Source: Sphaerisporangium fuscum
GTDB taxonomy: Bacteria; Actinomycetota; Actinomycetes; Streptosporangiales; Streptosporangiaceae
DNA length: 64,000 bases
Direction of reading: 5' to 3'
Assembly: GCF_018531465.1 (NCBI RefSeq)
Contig: NZ_JAHDTF010000046.1
Location: 1-64,000 of the forward strand
Below the pieces are notes generated by a model. It saw nothing but the letters and a program-made list of their open reading frames with translations. It searched no databases and was not told where the DNA came from. Position 1 is the first letter of the stretch. Each line of letters begins with the position of its first letter. A program made the translations under genes and the position numbers. Below, piece after piece: positions 50,638 to 58,429 of this stretch.

Positions 50638-51138
50638 GTGGTCGACTCCCGCGAAGAGAACGTCACCTGGCTGACGCAGGAGGCGTACGACCGCCTGAAG
50701 GCGGAGTTTGAGTATCTCTCGGGGCCCGGGCGTGTCGACATCGCCAAGAAGATCGAAGCCGCTCGCGAGGAGGGCGACCTCCGGGAGAACGGCGGATATC
50801 ACGCCGCCAAGGAGGAGCAGGGCAAGATGGAGGGCCGCATCCTCCAGCTCCGCCAGCTGCTCGACCAGGCGAGGGTGGGCGAGGCCCCCCGCACCGAAGG
50901 CGTTGTCGGCCCCGGTATGACCGTCACCATCCGGTTCGATGGCGATGACGAAGAGGTGACGTTCCTGCTCGCCTCCCGTGAGGAGAGCGGGGCGCCGATC
51001 GACGTCTACTCGCCGCAGTCTCCCCTGGGCGCCGCGATCAACGGCAAGAAGATCGGCGAGAAGGCCACCTACACCCTGCCCAACGGCCGGCAGAACACCG
51101 TCGAGATCCTCGAGGCGGTGCCCTACATCGGCAACTGA
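50638..51138 (+). CDS. greA: Transcription elongation factor GreA, 166 aa
   Basis: Rescues backtracked RNA polymerase by stimulating transcript cleavage. The coiled-coil N-domain carries 'EAAREEGDLRENGGYHAAKEEQ' in pieces, with the catalytic acidic tip 'EGDLRENG' (about 44-51). The C-domain ends with 'SPLGAAINGKKIGEKATYTLPNG'. Length is normal. GTG 50638 is preceded by AAGGAGAA; it is a separate unit from DUF4307, with a 90-base gap and a terminator after it. Confidence 0.96.
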   Translation: MVDSREENVTWLTQEAYDRLKAEFEYLSGPGRVDIAKKIEAAREEGDLRENGGYHAAKEEQGKMEGRILQLRQLLDQARVGEAPRTEGVVGPGMTVTIRFDGDDEEVTFLLASREESGAPIDVYSPQSPLGAAINGKKIGEKATYTLPNGRQNTVEILEAVPYIGN

Positions 51139-51148
51139 GCCTGTGACT

Positions 51149-51179
51149 GATCCGCCGGGGCCCGGGGCTCCGGCGGATC
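51149..51179 (+). terminator. greA terminator
   Basis: GATCCGCCGG (51149-51158) and CCGGCGGATC (51170-51179) are perfect inverse complements, eleven bases after the stop; TGGTCTGTTC follows. Confidence 0.8.
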
Positions 51180-51358
51180 TGGTCTGTTCGGGGACGAATG
51201 GCCGAACATATCGTTAGACCGGGGCGAATCGCCGGACAGGAAGCGGCTGACTTCGCGACAATCAGGCAGTGACCGGGACGACGCACGCCTGGACGTCCGC
51301 CACTGGATGCGGCAGTCTCGTCACCGGCGCCACACATTCGGGGTGAAAGGGGTGGAGC

Positions 51359-52705
51359 GTGCTCGATCGACGACCGCGTAGCTCGGCCGTCGTCATCCGA
51401 GACAGCCTCACCCGAGGGCTGACCGGCGTGCGCGACTACCTGGGGGACGCGCTGGCCGAGACCCGCGAAGACCTCACCTACCGCCCGCGCGTCCAGGCCC
51501 GTCGCCGTCCCGTGCCGAGGACGGTGCGCCGGGCCGTGCCGCTCGTCGCCGCCGCGCTCGTCGCCGTGCTCGCCGCCGACGTGGTGGTGCTCGGCGATCT
51601 GTCCAAGCGCCAGGCCCAGGTCGCCGAGCCCCGGCGCGCCGTCGGCAAGAGCGATGTGGCAAGCCGGCGAGATGCCGGCTACGTCGCCGCCGAGGGCACA
51701 CTGCCGGTCGCGCCCACGCAGGCCCAGGTGGCCCCGTTCACCACGCTGCGCGCCCCGCATCTGTTCGTCGTGGCGCCGCGCAGGCTTTCGGACACCGCCG
51801 TCCACCGGGTGGCGGCCAGCAAGGGCGTCAAGGCGGTGGAGGTCGTCGACGCCGCCGACGTCATGATGGGCGGCAAGCGCATCCAGACCATGGGCGTGAA
51901 CCCCTCGACGTTCCGGGCCTACACCCCGCGTTCCACGGCCAGGTCCGACGCCCTGTGGAACAGCATCGCGGGCGGCGACGTCGCCGTGTCGTTCACCCTG
52001 GGCAGCGACGGCGGGGTCGCGCTCGGCTCCACGCTCGACACCGGCAGCCGCAAGCTGCGCGTCGGGGCCTACGCCACCATGGGCATGGGCATGATCAACG
52101 CCGTGGTCTCCCAGGACGTCGCGCGGTCGCTCGGCGTCCCCGAGCGGAACGCCATGGTCGTCAGCGCGCCGGGCGTCGACTCCACCCGGCTGCGCCTGCG
52201 GCTGCTGAAGGTCCTGCCCAAGGGCAGCCAGGTCGCCCTGATCAATCCCGTTCTCACGCCGCCCGCCAAGGCCCGGCGGACCACCTCCTGGCCGGCCGGC
52301 TCCTTCATGACCACCGACCAGCTGAAGGTCATGCTCGCCGCGGCCGTCAGCAAGCTCGGCCGGCCGTACGTCTGGGGCGCCGAGGGGCCCGACACCTTCG
52401 ACTGCTCCGGACTGGTGCAGTGGGCGTTCGCCCAGGCAGGGGTGCGCATGCCGCGCGTCACCCACCAGCAGTGGGTGACCGGGCCGCAGGTCCCGCTGGC
52501 GCAGGCCCAGCCCGGCGACCTGATCTTCTGGCGCAACGACCCCACCAACCCCGGCTACATCTCGCACGTGGCGATCTACTGGGGCAACGGCAAGATGCTC
52601 CAGGCCCCGCACACCGGCGACGTGGTGAAGTTCTCGCCCGTCTACACCAGGAACCTCGCCGGCGTCGTCCGCGTCAGCCCCGCCGTGGCCGCCCAGGTGC
52701 ACTAG
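51359..52705 (+). CDS. NlpC/P60-family peptidoglycan endopeptidase, 448 aa
   Basis: A cell-wall D,L-endopeptidase type. The N-terminal ~50 cytoplasmic residues, one membrane helix (about 60-80) and a ~220-residue central region of unknown fold precede the NlpC/P60 domain (about 325-445). Cys349 in 'FDCSGLVQWAF' and His403 in 'YISHVAIYWG' form the catalytic pair. As a type II membrane protein it would act outside. GTG 51359 follows GGGGTGGAGC. The 220 bases before it hold the greA terminator and no riboswitch that could be confirmed. The precursor-peptide gene starts 137 bases after its stop. Confidence 0.9.
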   Translation: MLDRRPRSSAVVIRDSLTRGLTGVRDYLGDALAETREDLTYRPRVQARRRPVPRTVRRAVPLVAAALVAVLAADVVVLGDLSKRQAQVAEPRRAVGKSDVASRRDAGYVAAEGTLPVAPTQAQVAPFTTLRAPHLFVVAPRRLSDTAVHRVAASKGVKAVEVVDAADVMMGGKRIQTMGVNPSTFRAYTPRSTARSDALWNSIAGGDVAVSFTLGSDGGVALGSTLDTGSRKLRVGAYATMGMGMINAVVSQDVARSLGVPERNAMVVSAPGVDSTRLRLRLLKVLPKGSQVALINPVLTPPAKARRTTSWPAGSFMTTDQLKVMLAAAVSKLGRPYVWGAEGPDTFDCSGLVQWAFAQAGVRMPRVTHQQWVTGPQVPLAQAQPGDLIFWRNDPTNPGYISHVAIYWGNGKMLQAPHTGDVVKFSPVYTRNLAGVVRVSPAVAAQVH

Positions 52706-52842
52706 CCCCTGTCGTCCCTCTGACGGGTTACTCCTGATCGACCCGGCGGGGGACGTCCTCGCCCGGACCGCCCGCTTACCTTCTCTTGGGGAACGGGGGC
52801 ACACGGGGTGTTCCCGCACATGAGAAAGACGGGTGGATCGCC

Positions 52843-52992
52843 ATGGGCAAGACGCGCACTTCGCTGGACGACATCGCGGCGCTGGGTGCCGAGCTCGACG
52901 AGAGCCAGCTCCTCCAGGTGAGCGGTGGGGCCAAGAGCCAGGTCATCGTGATCCACGGTGGCCACACCCACACCTCGGGCGACTCCAACTGA
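52843..52992 (+). CDS. RiPP precursor peptide (putative graspetide-type), 49 aa
   Basis: A leader with an acidic helix ('LDDIAALGAELDESQLLQVSGG') ends in a double glycine, as in many processed peptides. The 20-residue core after GG is AKSQVIVIHGGHTHTSGDSN. It has one acidic residue (Asp47) and several possible acceptors (Lys31, Ser32, Thr42, Thr44, Ser45, Ser48), plus three His (38, 41, 43). ATG 52843 has GGGTGGA upstream; an earlier ATG at 52786 is open but lacks one. The hairpin at 52999-53030 separates it from the ATP-grasp gene, the usual layout for a highly expressed precursor. Confidence 0.78.
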   Translation: MGKTRTSLDDIAALGAELDESQLLQVSGGAKSQVIVIHGGHTHTSGDSN

Positions 52993-52998
52993 GTAGGG

Positions 52999-53030
52999 CG
53001 GGGGCGCGGCCGTATCAGGGCGCGCCCCCG
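52999..53030 (+). terminator. Strong hairpin between the precursor and ATP-grasp genes
   Basis: CGGGGGCGCG (52999-53008) and CGCGCCCCCG (53021-53030) are exact inverse complements with a 12-base loop. It is likely an attenuator or mRNA-stabilising hairpin that raises precursor dosage relative to the enzymes. Confidence 0.75.
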
Positions 53031-53061
53031 TCTCCCGGTAGCGAGCAGGGGGAGCCCGCCG

Positions 53062-54036
53062 ATGATTCTCGTTCTGACCTGTGACGGCGATGAGCACGCC
53101 GACCGGGTTCTGCACCTGCTGAAGGCCAGGGACGTCGACGCCGTCGTCTTCGATCCCTCCGCCTACCCGGCCAGGGCCACCCTGGAGATCGTCCATCCGG
53201 GGACCGGGCCCGCGGTCAGGACGCTGCGCGACGGCGCGGGCCGCCGCGTCGTCCTCGACGAGCTGACGGCGTTCTGGTACCGGCGCCCGCTGGACCCGGC
53301 CGCCCCTCCCGAGATCGCCTCCAGCTCCTGTGCCGCCTACGTCGAGGAGGAGTGCCGGGTCGTCGCCGAGAGCCTGTGGGACAGCCTCGGTTGCCTCGGC
53401 GTCCCCGCGTCCAGGCCGGTCATCGACCGCGCGGGGCGCAAGCCGTACCAGCTCGAACGGGCGCGACGGCTGGGGTTCGAGATCCCGGCGACGCTGGTGA
53501 CGACCGACCCCGAGACGTTCCTCGACTTCTACGACCGGCACGAGGGACGGGTGATCACCAAACCGGTGCACGGCAACCAGCCGACGGGGCAGGGGGAGCG
53601 CTTCGGACGGTTCGCGGCGCCCGTCACCCCGATGGACCTGGGGCACGCCGACGCGCTGCGCCTGTGCCCGGTCATCGCGCAGGCCTACGTGCCGAAGAGG
53701 CTCGAGGTGCGGGTCACCGTCGTCGGCACGCGGGTCTTCCCGGCCGAGATCCACTCACAGGTGAGCAACCACACCAAGTACGACTGGCGCCACTACGACC
53801 CGGGCGCCACGCCGATCCGCCGGCACGACCTTCCGGGCGAGGTGTCCGAACGCTGCGTCGCGCTCGTGCGGGCGCTCTCGCTCACCTACGGGGCCATCGA
53901 CCTGATCCTCACACCCGACGGCCGCTACGTCTTCCTGGAGATCAACCCGAACGGCCAGTTCCTCTGGATCGAGGACGCCACCGGGCTGCCCATCAGCGCG
54001 GCCATCGCCGACCTGCTCACAGGAGGAAGCACGTGA
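53062..54036 (+). CDS. ATP-grasp peptide maturase (MvdC/MvdD-like), 324 aa
   Basis: A ribosomal-peptide macrocyclase of the ATP-grasp superfamily that activates side-chain carboxylates as acyl phosphates and joins them to Ser/Thr (ester) or Lys (amide). Visible elements are 'RVITKPVHGNQPTGQG' (nucleotide-binding loop, about 167-182), 'CPVIAQAYVPKRLEVRVTVVG' (about 205-225) and 'GRYVFLEINPNGQFLWIED' (about 285-303), whose Glu-x-Asn coordinates Mg2+. These match the MvdD-type graspetide ligases. ATG 53062 has GGGGGAG. The stop overlaps the next start by four bases. Confidence 0.88.
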   Translation: MILVLTCDGDEHADRVLHLLKARDVDAVVFDPSAYPARATLEIVHPGTGPAVRTLRDGAGRRVVLDELTAFWYRRPLDPAAPPEIASSSCAAYVEEECRVVAESLWDSLGCLGVPASRPVIDRAGRKPYQLERARRLGFEIPATLVTTDPETFLDFYDRHEGRVITKPVHGNQPTGQGERFGRFAAPVTPMDLGHADALRLCPVIAQAYVPKRLEVRVTVVGTRVFPAEIHSQVSNHTKYDWRHYDPGATPIRRHDLPGEVSERCVALVRALSLTYGAIDLILTPDGRYVFLEINPNGQFLWIEDATGLPISAAIADLLTGGST

Positions 54037-55049
54037 ACGCCGCTACGGACCCGCGGCTGACGGACGGGCGGATGCTGACCGAGGCGATACGCCTGCTGAG
54101 CGGCGGCGCGGCCGAGCGCGACCTGGAGACGTTCCGGGCGGGGCATCCGGGGATCCGGGCCCGGCTGGTCGGGCAGCGGGAGGAGTACGACGGTTCGCTG
54201 CACCACGCGCTGCTGGTCAAGGGCGAGGACGGCTCCACCGTCTCCCTGTCGTGGTGTCCGGCGACGGCGCTGCCCTGGCCGCTGCGCGGCGTGCACCGGG
54301 CGGCCGAGCACCTGCTGCTCCGGGTCAACGGCGTCGACACCCCCGTCTCCCGGGCCATCGCGTGCCTCGATTTCGTCTGGGACGAGTCCAGGGTGGCCGA
54401 CCGGCTCATCACCGACGCCCTCGTCCGTGAGTCGCTGGAGGAGTCGCCCGAGCACTTCACCGACGCCGAGCTGCAGGAGGCGTTGAACGCCTTCCGCAGG
54501 GCTCGGGGCCTGCTGACCGCCGAGGCGACCCGCGCGTGGATGGACCGCCACGGCATCTCGCACGTCGAGCTGGAGGAGCTGGTGACGGCCGAGGCCTCGG
54601 TGGCCCGGCTCCGTTCCCGCGTGGCGGCCGGGCGGGTCGAGGAGTGGTTCGCCGCCCACGGCCACGAGCTGGACGTCGCCCGTGTCGTACAGCTGACCCT
54701 CACCGGCGAGGGGGCCGAAGTGAAGCCGGGCTCCTTCCTGGCGGCGGCCGAGCGGGCCTTCGCCGGCGGCGAGGCCGCGCCGGCCCCGCTGTTCGCCACC
54801 CTGCGGCGCGGCGAGCTGGCCCCGGAGGTCGCCGCGCTGGTCTTCCGGGCGGCTCCGGGGACGGTCGTCGGGCCGGTCCGGACGGGCGACGGCGAGGTGC
54901 TCTACAAGGTGCTGGCCGTGGTGCCCGCCGTCCTCGACGAGGCGGTACGCCTGGAGGCCGAGCGGCGGATCTTCGCCGAGTGGATCGAGCGGCGCAGGAG
55001 CACTGCCAAGATCGAGTGGTTCTGGGGCACGGCCGACCGCACGGCTTAG
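54033..55049 (+). CDS. PpiC/parvulin-related peptide maturation protein, 338 aa
   Basis: N-terminal half (about 1-135) of unclear fold, then a helical SurA-like connector ('FTDAELQEALNAFRRARGLL', about 147-166) and a C-terminal parvulin-like segment ('LFATLRRGELAPEVAALVFRAAPGTVVGPVRTGDGEVLYKVL' in pieces, about 250-295). It resembles the 'putative peptide maturation system protein' family (TIGR04500-like) found beside ATP-grasp enzymes. It may be a chaperone or recognition partner for the precursor. GTG 54033 has AGGAGG and overlaps the ATP-grasp stop (GTGA), so it is translationally coupled. Confidence 0.8.
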   Translation: MNAATDPRLTDGRMLTEAIRLLSGGAAERDLETFRAGHPGIRARLVGQREEYDGSLHHALLVKGEDGSTVSLSWCPATALPWPLRGVHRAAEHLLLRVNGVDTPVSRAIACLDFVWDESRVADRLITDALVRESLEESPEHFTDAELQEALNAFRRARGLLTAEATRAWMDRHGISHVELEELVTAEASVARLRSRVAAGRVEEWFAAHGHELDVARVVQLTLTGEGAEVKPGSFLAAAERAFAGGEAAPAPLFATLRRGELAPEVAALVFRAAPGTVVGPVRTGDGEVLYKVLAVVPAVLDEAVRLEAERRIFAEWIERRRSTAKIEWFWGTADRTA

Positions 55050-55059
55050 TGCCTTCGGG

Positions 55060-55662
55060 TCAGAGCGGCAGGCCTTCTTCGAGCAGGGCCAGGACCCGGT
55101 CGACGAGGTCGGACAGGCGTTCCGCGCCGTCGGATTCGACCCAGGACTCCATCGCGGCGATCCAGGCGCCGATCACGGCGCCGGCGAAGACCCGGACGGT
55201 GAAGTCGTCGGCGGAGCGGCCCGTGCGCTGGGCGAGGGCGCCGGTGAGCATCGCCATGGCGGTGACCCGCCCTTCGACCTCCCGGGCGCGCAGCGAGGGG
55301 ATCGACCAGATCAGCTTGACCCGCTGGAGTTCGGTCTCCTCCCCGTCGGCGAAGGCCTCGGCGAGGACTTCGCGCATCGCCGCGCGCAGGGCGCCCAGCG
55401 GGGTGAGCGCGGCCGGTTGCGCCAGGAACGCCGAGATGAGCAGTGGATCGTGGTCGTCCTTGACGATCACGTCTTCCTTGCTGGGGAAGTAGCGGAAGAA
55501 GGTGCTCGGCGAGACGTCGGCGGCCTCCGCGATCTGCTCGATCGTCGTGGCGTCGTATCCCTGCTCCGCGAACAGCCTCATGGCGTGTTCCTGGATGGAA
55601 CGCCGGGTGCGGGCCTTCTTGCGCTCCCGGAGGCCGGAAGGCTGTTCGATGCGTGAGCTCAT
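55060..55662 (-). CDS. TetR-family regulator, 200 aa
   Basis: The helix-turn-helix is 'YDATTIEQIAEAADVSPSTFFRYFPSKEDVIV' (about 36-67), a common form of the AcrR group; the C-terminal helices (MftR-C type) follow with 'VRVFAGAVIGAWIAAMESWVE'. Convergent with the maturation protein gene (stops ten bases apart). ATG 55662 has no strong ribosome binding site. No divergent partner shares a promoter, so targets are unknown. Confidence 0.92.
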   Translation of the reverse strand: MSSRIEQPSGLRERKKARTRRSIQEHAMRLFAEQGYDATTIEQIAEAADVSPSTFFRYFPSKEDVIVKDDHDPLLISAFLAQPAALTPLGALRAAMREVLAEAFADGEETELQRVKLIWSIPSLRAREVEGRVTAMAMLTGALAQRTGRSADDFTVRVFAGAVIGAWIAAMESWVESDGAERLSDLVDRVLALLEEGLPL

Positions 55663-55734
55663 CCGGTAATTGTCTCGCTCAGAACCGTGTTCGGCAGTCC
55701 CCGATCCCTGATCGTTCCGCCCGGCGGCCGTGCG

Positions 55735-56766
55735 TCAGGGGCGCTCGCCCGGCCTGTCGACGACGGCGGTCCTGAGCAGGGCGTCCCAGCCGGTGATCTC
55801 GCCCTTCTTCAGTGAGATGTGGCCGCGCGGGTCGTCGTGGTCCCGCACGGCGATGGTCCGGTATCCGAGGTACTCGTAGGTCCCGGAGTCGACGAAGATC
55901 TCGTCGCGCAGATAGTCGTGTTCCAGGCGGTACAGAGTGACCCCTGGCCGTTTGGCGAGGTCGGAGGCCCCGGCCTCGTACCGCACGCCCGGGATCTTCG
56001 CCATCGCGCCGTACATCGCCGCGCGCAGCCTGGACGGCAGCACGGCGTCGCGCATGCACTGCCCGATGTACTGGAACGCGAGGGTGTTCCGCTCCTCGTC
56101 GGTCAGGGCGGCGGGCTCAGGCGTCTTCATCCTCGGATCAGGACGGTGGCCGCGTGCGGCGGCCTCGGCGTCGACTTCCTCATACACGCGGGCGAGCAGT
56201 TCGGCGGGGTCGGTGGGCAGGGAGAGGATGTCGGGGTAGGCCACCTCGAACTCGGACTCGTCCTCGGTTTTCAGCCTGCCGTCCTCCATGAAGGCGAACC
56301 CCTTGTCGTCCAACCGGCGCCACTGCTCGTGCACCGTCGTCACCTTCGGGAAGCCGGTCAGCCACTGCCCGCCGTCCTGCCTGGTCCGGGCGTTGAGCCG
56401 CTTGACGTACGCCCAGCGGGTGGGGTCGGCGGCGATGTCGGGCTGGTCGGCGGCCTTCGCCGCGGCGTTCCTCGCCAGCGACTCGGCGTTGGCGACCGGG
56501 CCCAGCACCAGAGGCCTGGGCGGGTGGCCGCCGGCCGCGGGCCGCTCGCGCAGCTCGATGTTCTGGACGAGGGTGATGCCGACGGCCAGTGTGGCGGTGA
56601 GCGCCCCGACCGTGAGCAGGCGCCGGCGTCCGAAGCGGTGGGGGCGCGGCGCCGGTGCGGTCCAGGCGTCGGCCAGCCGCAGGTGCAGGCGGGCCTTGGC
56701 CGCCGGGTCGTACGGCGGGACCTCCGGGCGGCCGTCGCGGAAGGCGGTGATCTCGTCGATGTTCAC
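55735..56766 (-). CDS. CU044_5270-family membrane protein coupled to an ECF sigma factor, 343 aa
   Basis: A short cytoplasmic part (about 1-45), one membrane helix ('LLTVGALTATLAVGITLV', about 50-67) and a ~270-residue extracellular domain. 'PVANAESLARNAAAKAADQP' and 'GQWLTGFPKVTTVHEQWRR' in pieces are typical of the CU044_5270 family, which is routinely encoded behind an ECF sigma gene. The anti-sigma role is inferred, because a zinc-binding motif is absent. GTG 56766 overlaps the sigma stop (GTGA). Confidence 0.85.
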   Translation of the reverse strand: MNIDEITAFRDGRPEVPPYDPAAKARLHLRLADAWTAPAPRPHRFGRRRLLTVGALTATLAVGITLVQNIELRERPAAGGHPPRPLVLGPVANAESLARNAAAKAADQPDIAADPTRWAYVKRLNARTRQDGGQWLTGFPKVTTVHEQWRRLDDKGFAFMEDGRLKTEDESEFEVAYPDILSLPTDPAELLARVYEEVDAEAAARGHRPDPRMKTPEPAALTDEERNTLAFQYIGQCMRDAVLPSRLRAAMYGAMAKIPGVRYEAGASDLAKRPGVTLYRLEHDYLRDEIFVDSGTYEYLGYRTIAVRDHDDPRGHISLKKGEITGWDALLRTAVVDRPGERP

Positions 56767-57377
56767 GCGGGGTTCTCCTCGCTCGTCGTCATGGGATCGA
56801 CGCCGCCGAATTCGCGGCGCAGCTTCTTGCGGATCCGGTGCAACCGCGACCTGACCGTCCCGACGGGGACGGCCAGGGCCTGGGCGGCCTCCTCATAGGT
56901 CAGCTCCGCCCAGGCGATCAGCAGGAGCAGGTCGCGGTCGGCGGTCGAGAGCCGGGCCAGCACGGCGGCGAGCTTGGGTTGGAGCCGTTGCGCGGTCACC
57001 CGCGCGACGCTGCGCTCGTCGAACGGCTCCACCGTGCCGTGCGGCTCGCTGCGGGCCAGGGCCCGATTGCGCCGCACCTCCGTCCGCCGGTGCTGCTGCA
57101 CGGCTCGGGTGGCGATGCCGTACAGCCAGGGGCGCGCGTCCGGACGCGCCGGGTCGTACTGGGCGCGCTTGCGGAAGGCCGTCAGGAAGGTGTCGGCGAC
57201 GAGGTCCTCCGCCTGCTCGGGGCCGAGGCGGCGGGCGATGTAGTGGTAGATCTCGTCGCTGTGCCGGTCGACTATGCCGGAGAACCGCTCGGGGTGCCGC
57301 AGCGACTGTGCCAGCAGCGTCGCGTCGGTCGTCTCTTCGGCCGGGCTGTACGGGCCGGTCACGGGAGGCGCGGTCAA
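56763..57377 (-). CDS. ECF-type RNA polymerase sigma factor, 204 aa
   Basis: Region 2 runs from 'FSGIVDRHSDEIYHYIARRLGPEQAEDLVADTFLTAF' in pieces (about 33-70) to 'RPWLYGIATRAVQQHRR'; region 4 is 'LSTADRDLLLLIAWAELTYEEAAQALAVPVGTVRSRLHRIRKKL'. The start is uncertain: TTG 57377 is first in frame, and GTG 57362 would remove five residues. It is coupled to the CU044_5270 gene by a GTGA overlap. Confidence 0.88.
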   Translation of the reverse strand: MTAPPVTGPYSPAEETTDATLLAQSLRHPERFSGIVDRHSDEIYHYIARRLGPEQAEDLVADTFLTAFRKRAQYDPARPDARPWLYGIATRAVQQHRRTEVRRNRALARSEPHGTVEPFDERSVARVTAQRLQPKLAAVLARLSTADRDLLLLIAWAELTYEEAAQALAVPVGTVRSRLHRIRKKLRREFGGVDPMTTSEENPA

Positions 57378-57504
57378 CAGGTGCCACGTCCGTTCATCAG
57401 GGTCCTTTCACGTCGGTTGCATCCCGTACTCGACCGGATGGAGAAGGAGAGTTCCCTTCTTCGGATCGCCCAGGACGAAGAGGCTTGAGTGCCGGGCGAA
57501 GCTG

Positions 57505-57520
57505 TGTAATCGTGATTACA
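57505..57520 (+). promoter_or_regulatory. Palindrome TGTAATC-GT-GATTACA with leaderless promoter
   Basis: Perfect 7-bp arms whose last base is the A of ATG 57520. TGTAAT (57505-57510) is a good -10, nine bases before the start, so the transcript is probably leaderless. The protein encoded next is a candidate to bind this site. Confidence 0.65.
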
Positions 57521-58041
57521 TGGAAACAGAAGAATCAGTGATCACGTCATGGTTCACCGGACGTCTGCCCGAGGACTGGTTCTCCGGACAGCATGAGTTC
57601 GTGATCGACCGCGAGGAGATCGCGATCATCGGGACGCTGCCCGTCCCCGGGGCGGCGGCCGAGACGTCGGGCGCCGAGCGGGCCGCCCTGCTCGAGGGGC
57701 ACATCCAGCGCTTCCGCGAGGAGACCCGCGAGCGGCGCATCGAGATCGCGCGGGAGGCCGAGCACAGGTTCCGCCGCAAGGTGTCCTGGGGTGTGTCCTG
57801 CGACGGTCAGACAGTGATGTTCACCACCCTTTCCATCCCTGTCATGACCCGGCTGCGCCAGCAGGAGCGCCGCGTGCTCGACACGCTGGTCGCCGCGGGT
57901 GTCGCCCGCAGCCGCAGCGACGCGCTCGCCTGGTGCGTGCGCCTGGTCGGCGCCCACACCGACACCTGGCTCGCTGACCTGCGCGATGCCCTCCAGCACG
58001 TCGACCGCGTCCGTTCGGAGGGCCCCGATCTGAACGCGTGA
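57520..58041 (+). CDS. Actinobacterial ribbon-helix-helix-like protein, 173 aa
   Basis: Unnamed family. The N-terminus 'SWFTGRLPEDWFSG' and 'FVIDREEIAIIGTLPVPG' suggest a small beta domain; then a long Arg/Glu helix ('RFREETRERRIEIAREAEHR'); the C-terminal 'ERRVLDTLVAAGVARSRSDALAWCVRLVG' has the helix-turn-helix pattern of ribbon-helix-helix or DUF-type regulators. ATG 57520 adjoins a perfect palindrome, so self-regulation is inferred. It lies between an ECF operon and pckG, 388 bases before pckG. Confidence 0.78.
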   Translation: METEESVITSWFTGRLPEDWFSGQHEFVIDREEIAIIGTLPVPGAAAETSGAERAALLEGHIQRFREETRERRIEIAREAEHRFRRKVSWGVSCDGQTVMFTTLSIPVMTRLRQQERRVLDTLVAAGVARSRSDALAWCVRLVGAHTDTWLADLRDALQHVDRVRSEGPDLNA

Positions 58042-58371
58042 ATTGGACTGAACCAATCGGTGAACAGGTCTAAACCACTTGTTCAAGAGGTCTGGACCAT
58101 TCGAATTGGCCTATACCAATGTTTAGAGTACGTCAGGCGGGCAGGGATCCCATGACCGAGACCACACTCTTTTATCTCGGTCAGAGATGGGTAAACTCCG
58201 ACGAACCTTCGCGGCCCCTGCCTGCCGTGACGTCGTGCTGACGGGCAGCGGACAGGGGCCACGGCGGCGCTCGGAATTCACGGACCGGAAACAGAAATGT
58301 AAATGGAGTGGGCGGATCTCCTCTTTTGAGGGGCCCTTGAACCTCCGTTTCATTGACTGGTCTACGCCAAT
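58042..58371. promoter_or_regulatory. Array of five DasR/GntR-like operators upstream of pckG
   Basis: Sites with core GGTCTNNACC or ATTGG...CCAAT occur at 58042-58057, 58067-58076, 58089-58098 and 58105-58120. Centre spacings are 22, 22 and 19 bases. A fifth is at 58359-58368 (ACTGGTCTACGCCAAT at 58356-58371), 62 bases before the pckG start. The known DasR consensus is ACTGGTCTAGACCACT. The whole 388-base gap 58042-58429 otherwise holds the inverted repeat at 58153-58183 and no supported gene. Confidence 0.75.
58153..58183. promoter_or_regulatory. 9-bp inverted repeat in the pckG upstream region
   Basis: TGACCGAGA (58153-58161) and TCTCGGTCA (58175-58183) are perfect inverse complements around a T/C-rich loop. 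It may be an mRNA hairpin or an operator. A T-run is in the loop rather than after the stem, so it is not a canonical terminator. Confidence 0.5.
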
Positions 58372-58429
58372 TGGATTCCGGGCGGTTTGTCGTTAATGAT
58401 GTTTGGCCTGAGAGTAAGGAGCCGGCCCC

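Noticed and set aside
51139..51358. Possible c-di-AMP riboswitch before the NlpC/P60 gene
   Set aside because: The position is typical for this riboswitch, but the conserved core could not be aligned by eye; only the greA hairpin is clear.
58123..58353. 76-codon minus-strand frame upstream of pckG
   Set aside because: It overlaps the operator array, has no ribosome binding site and no recognisable features.
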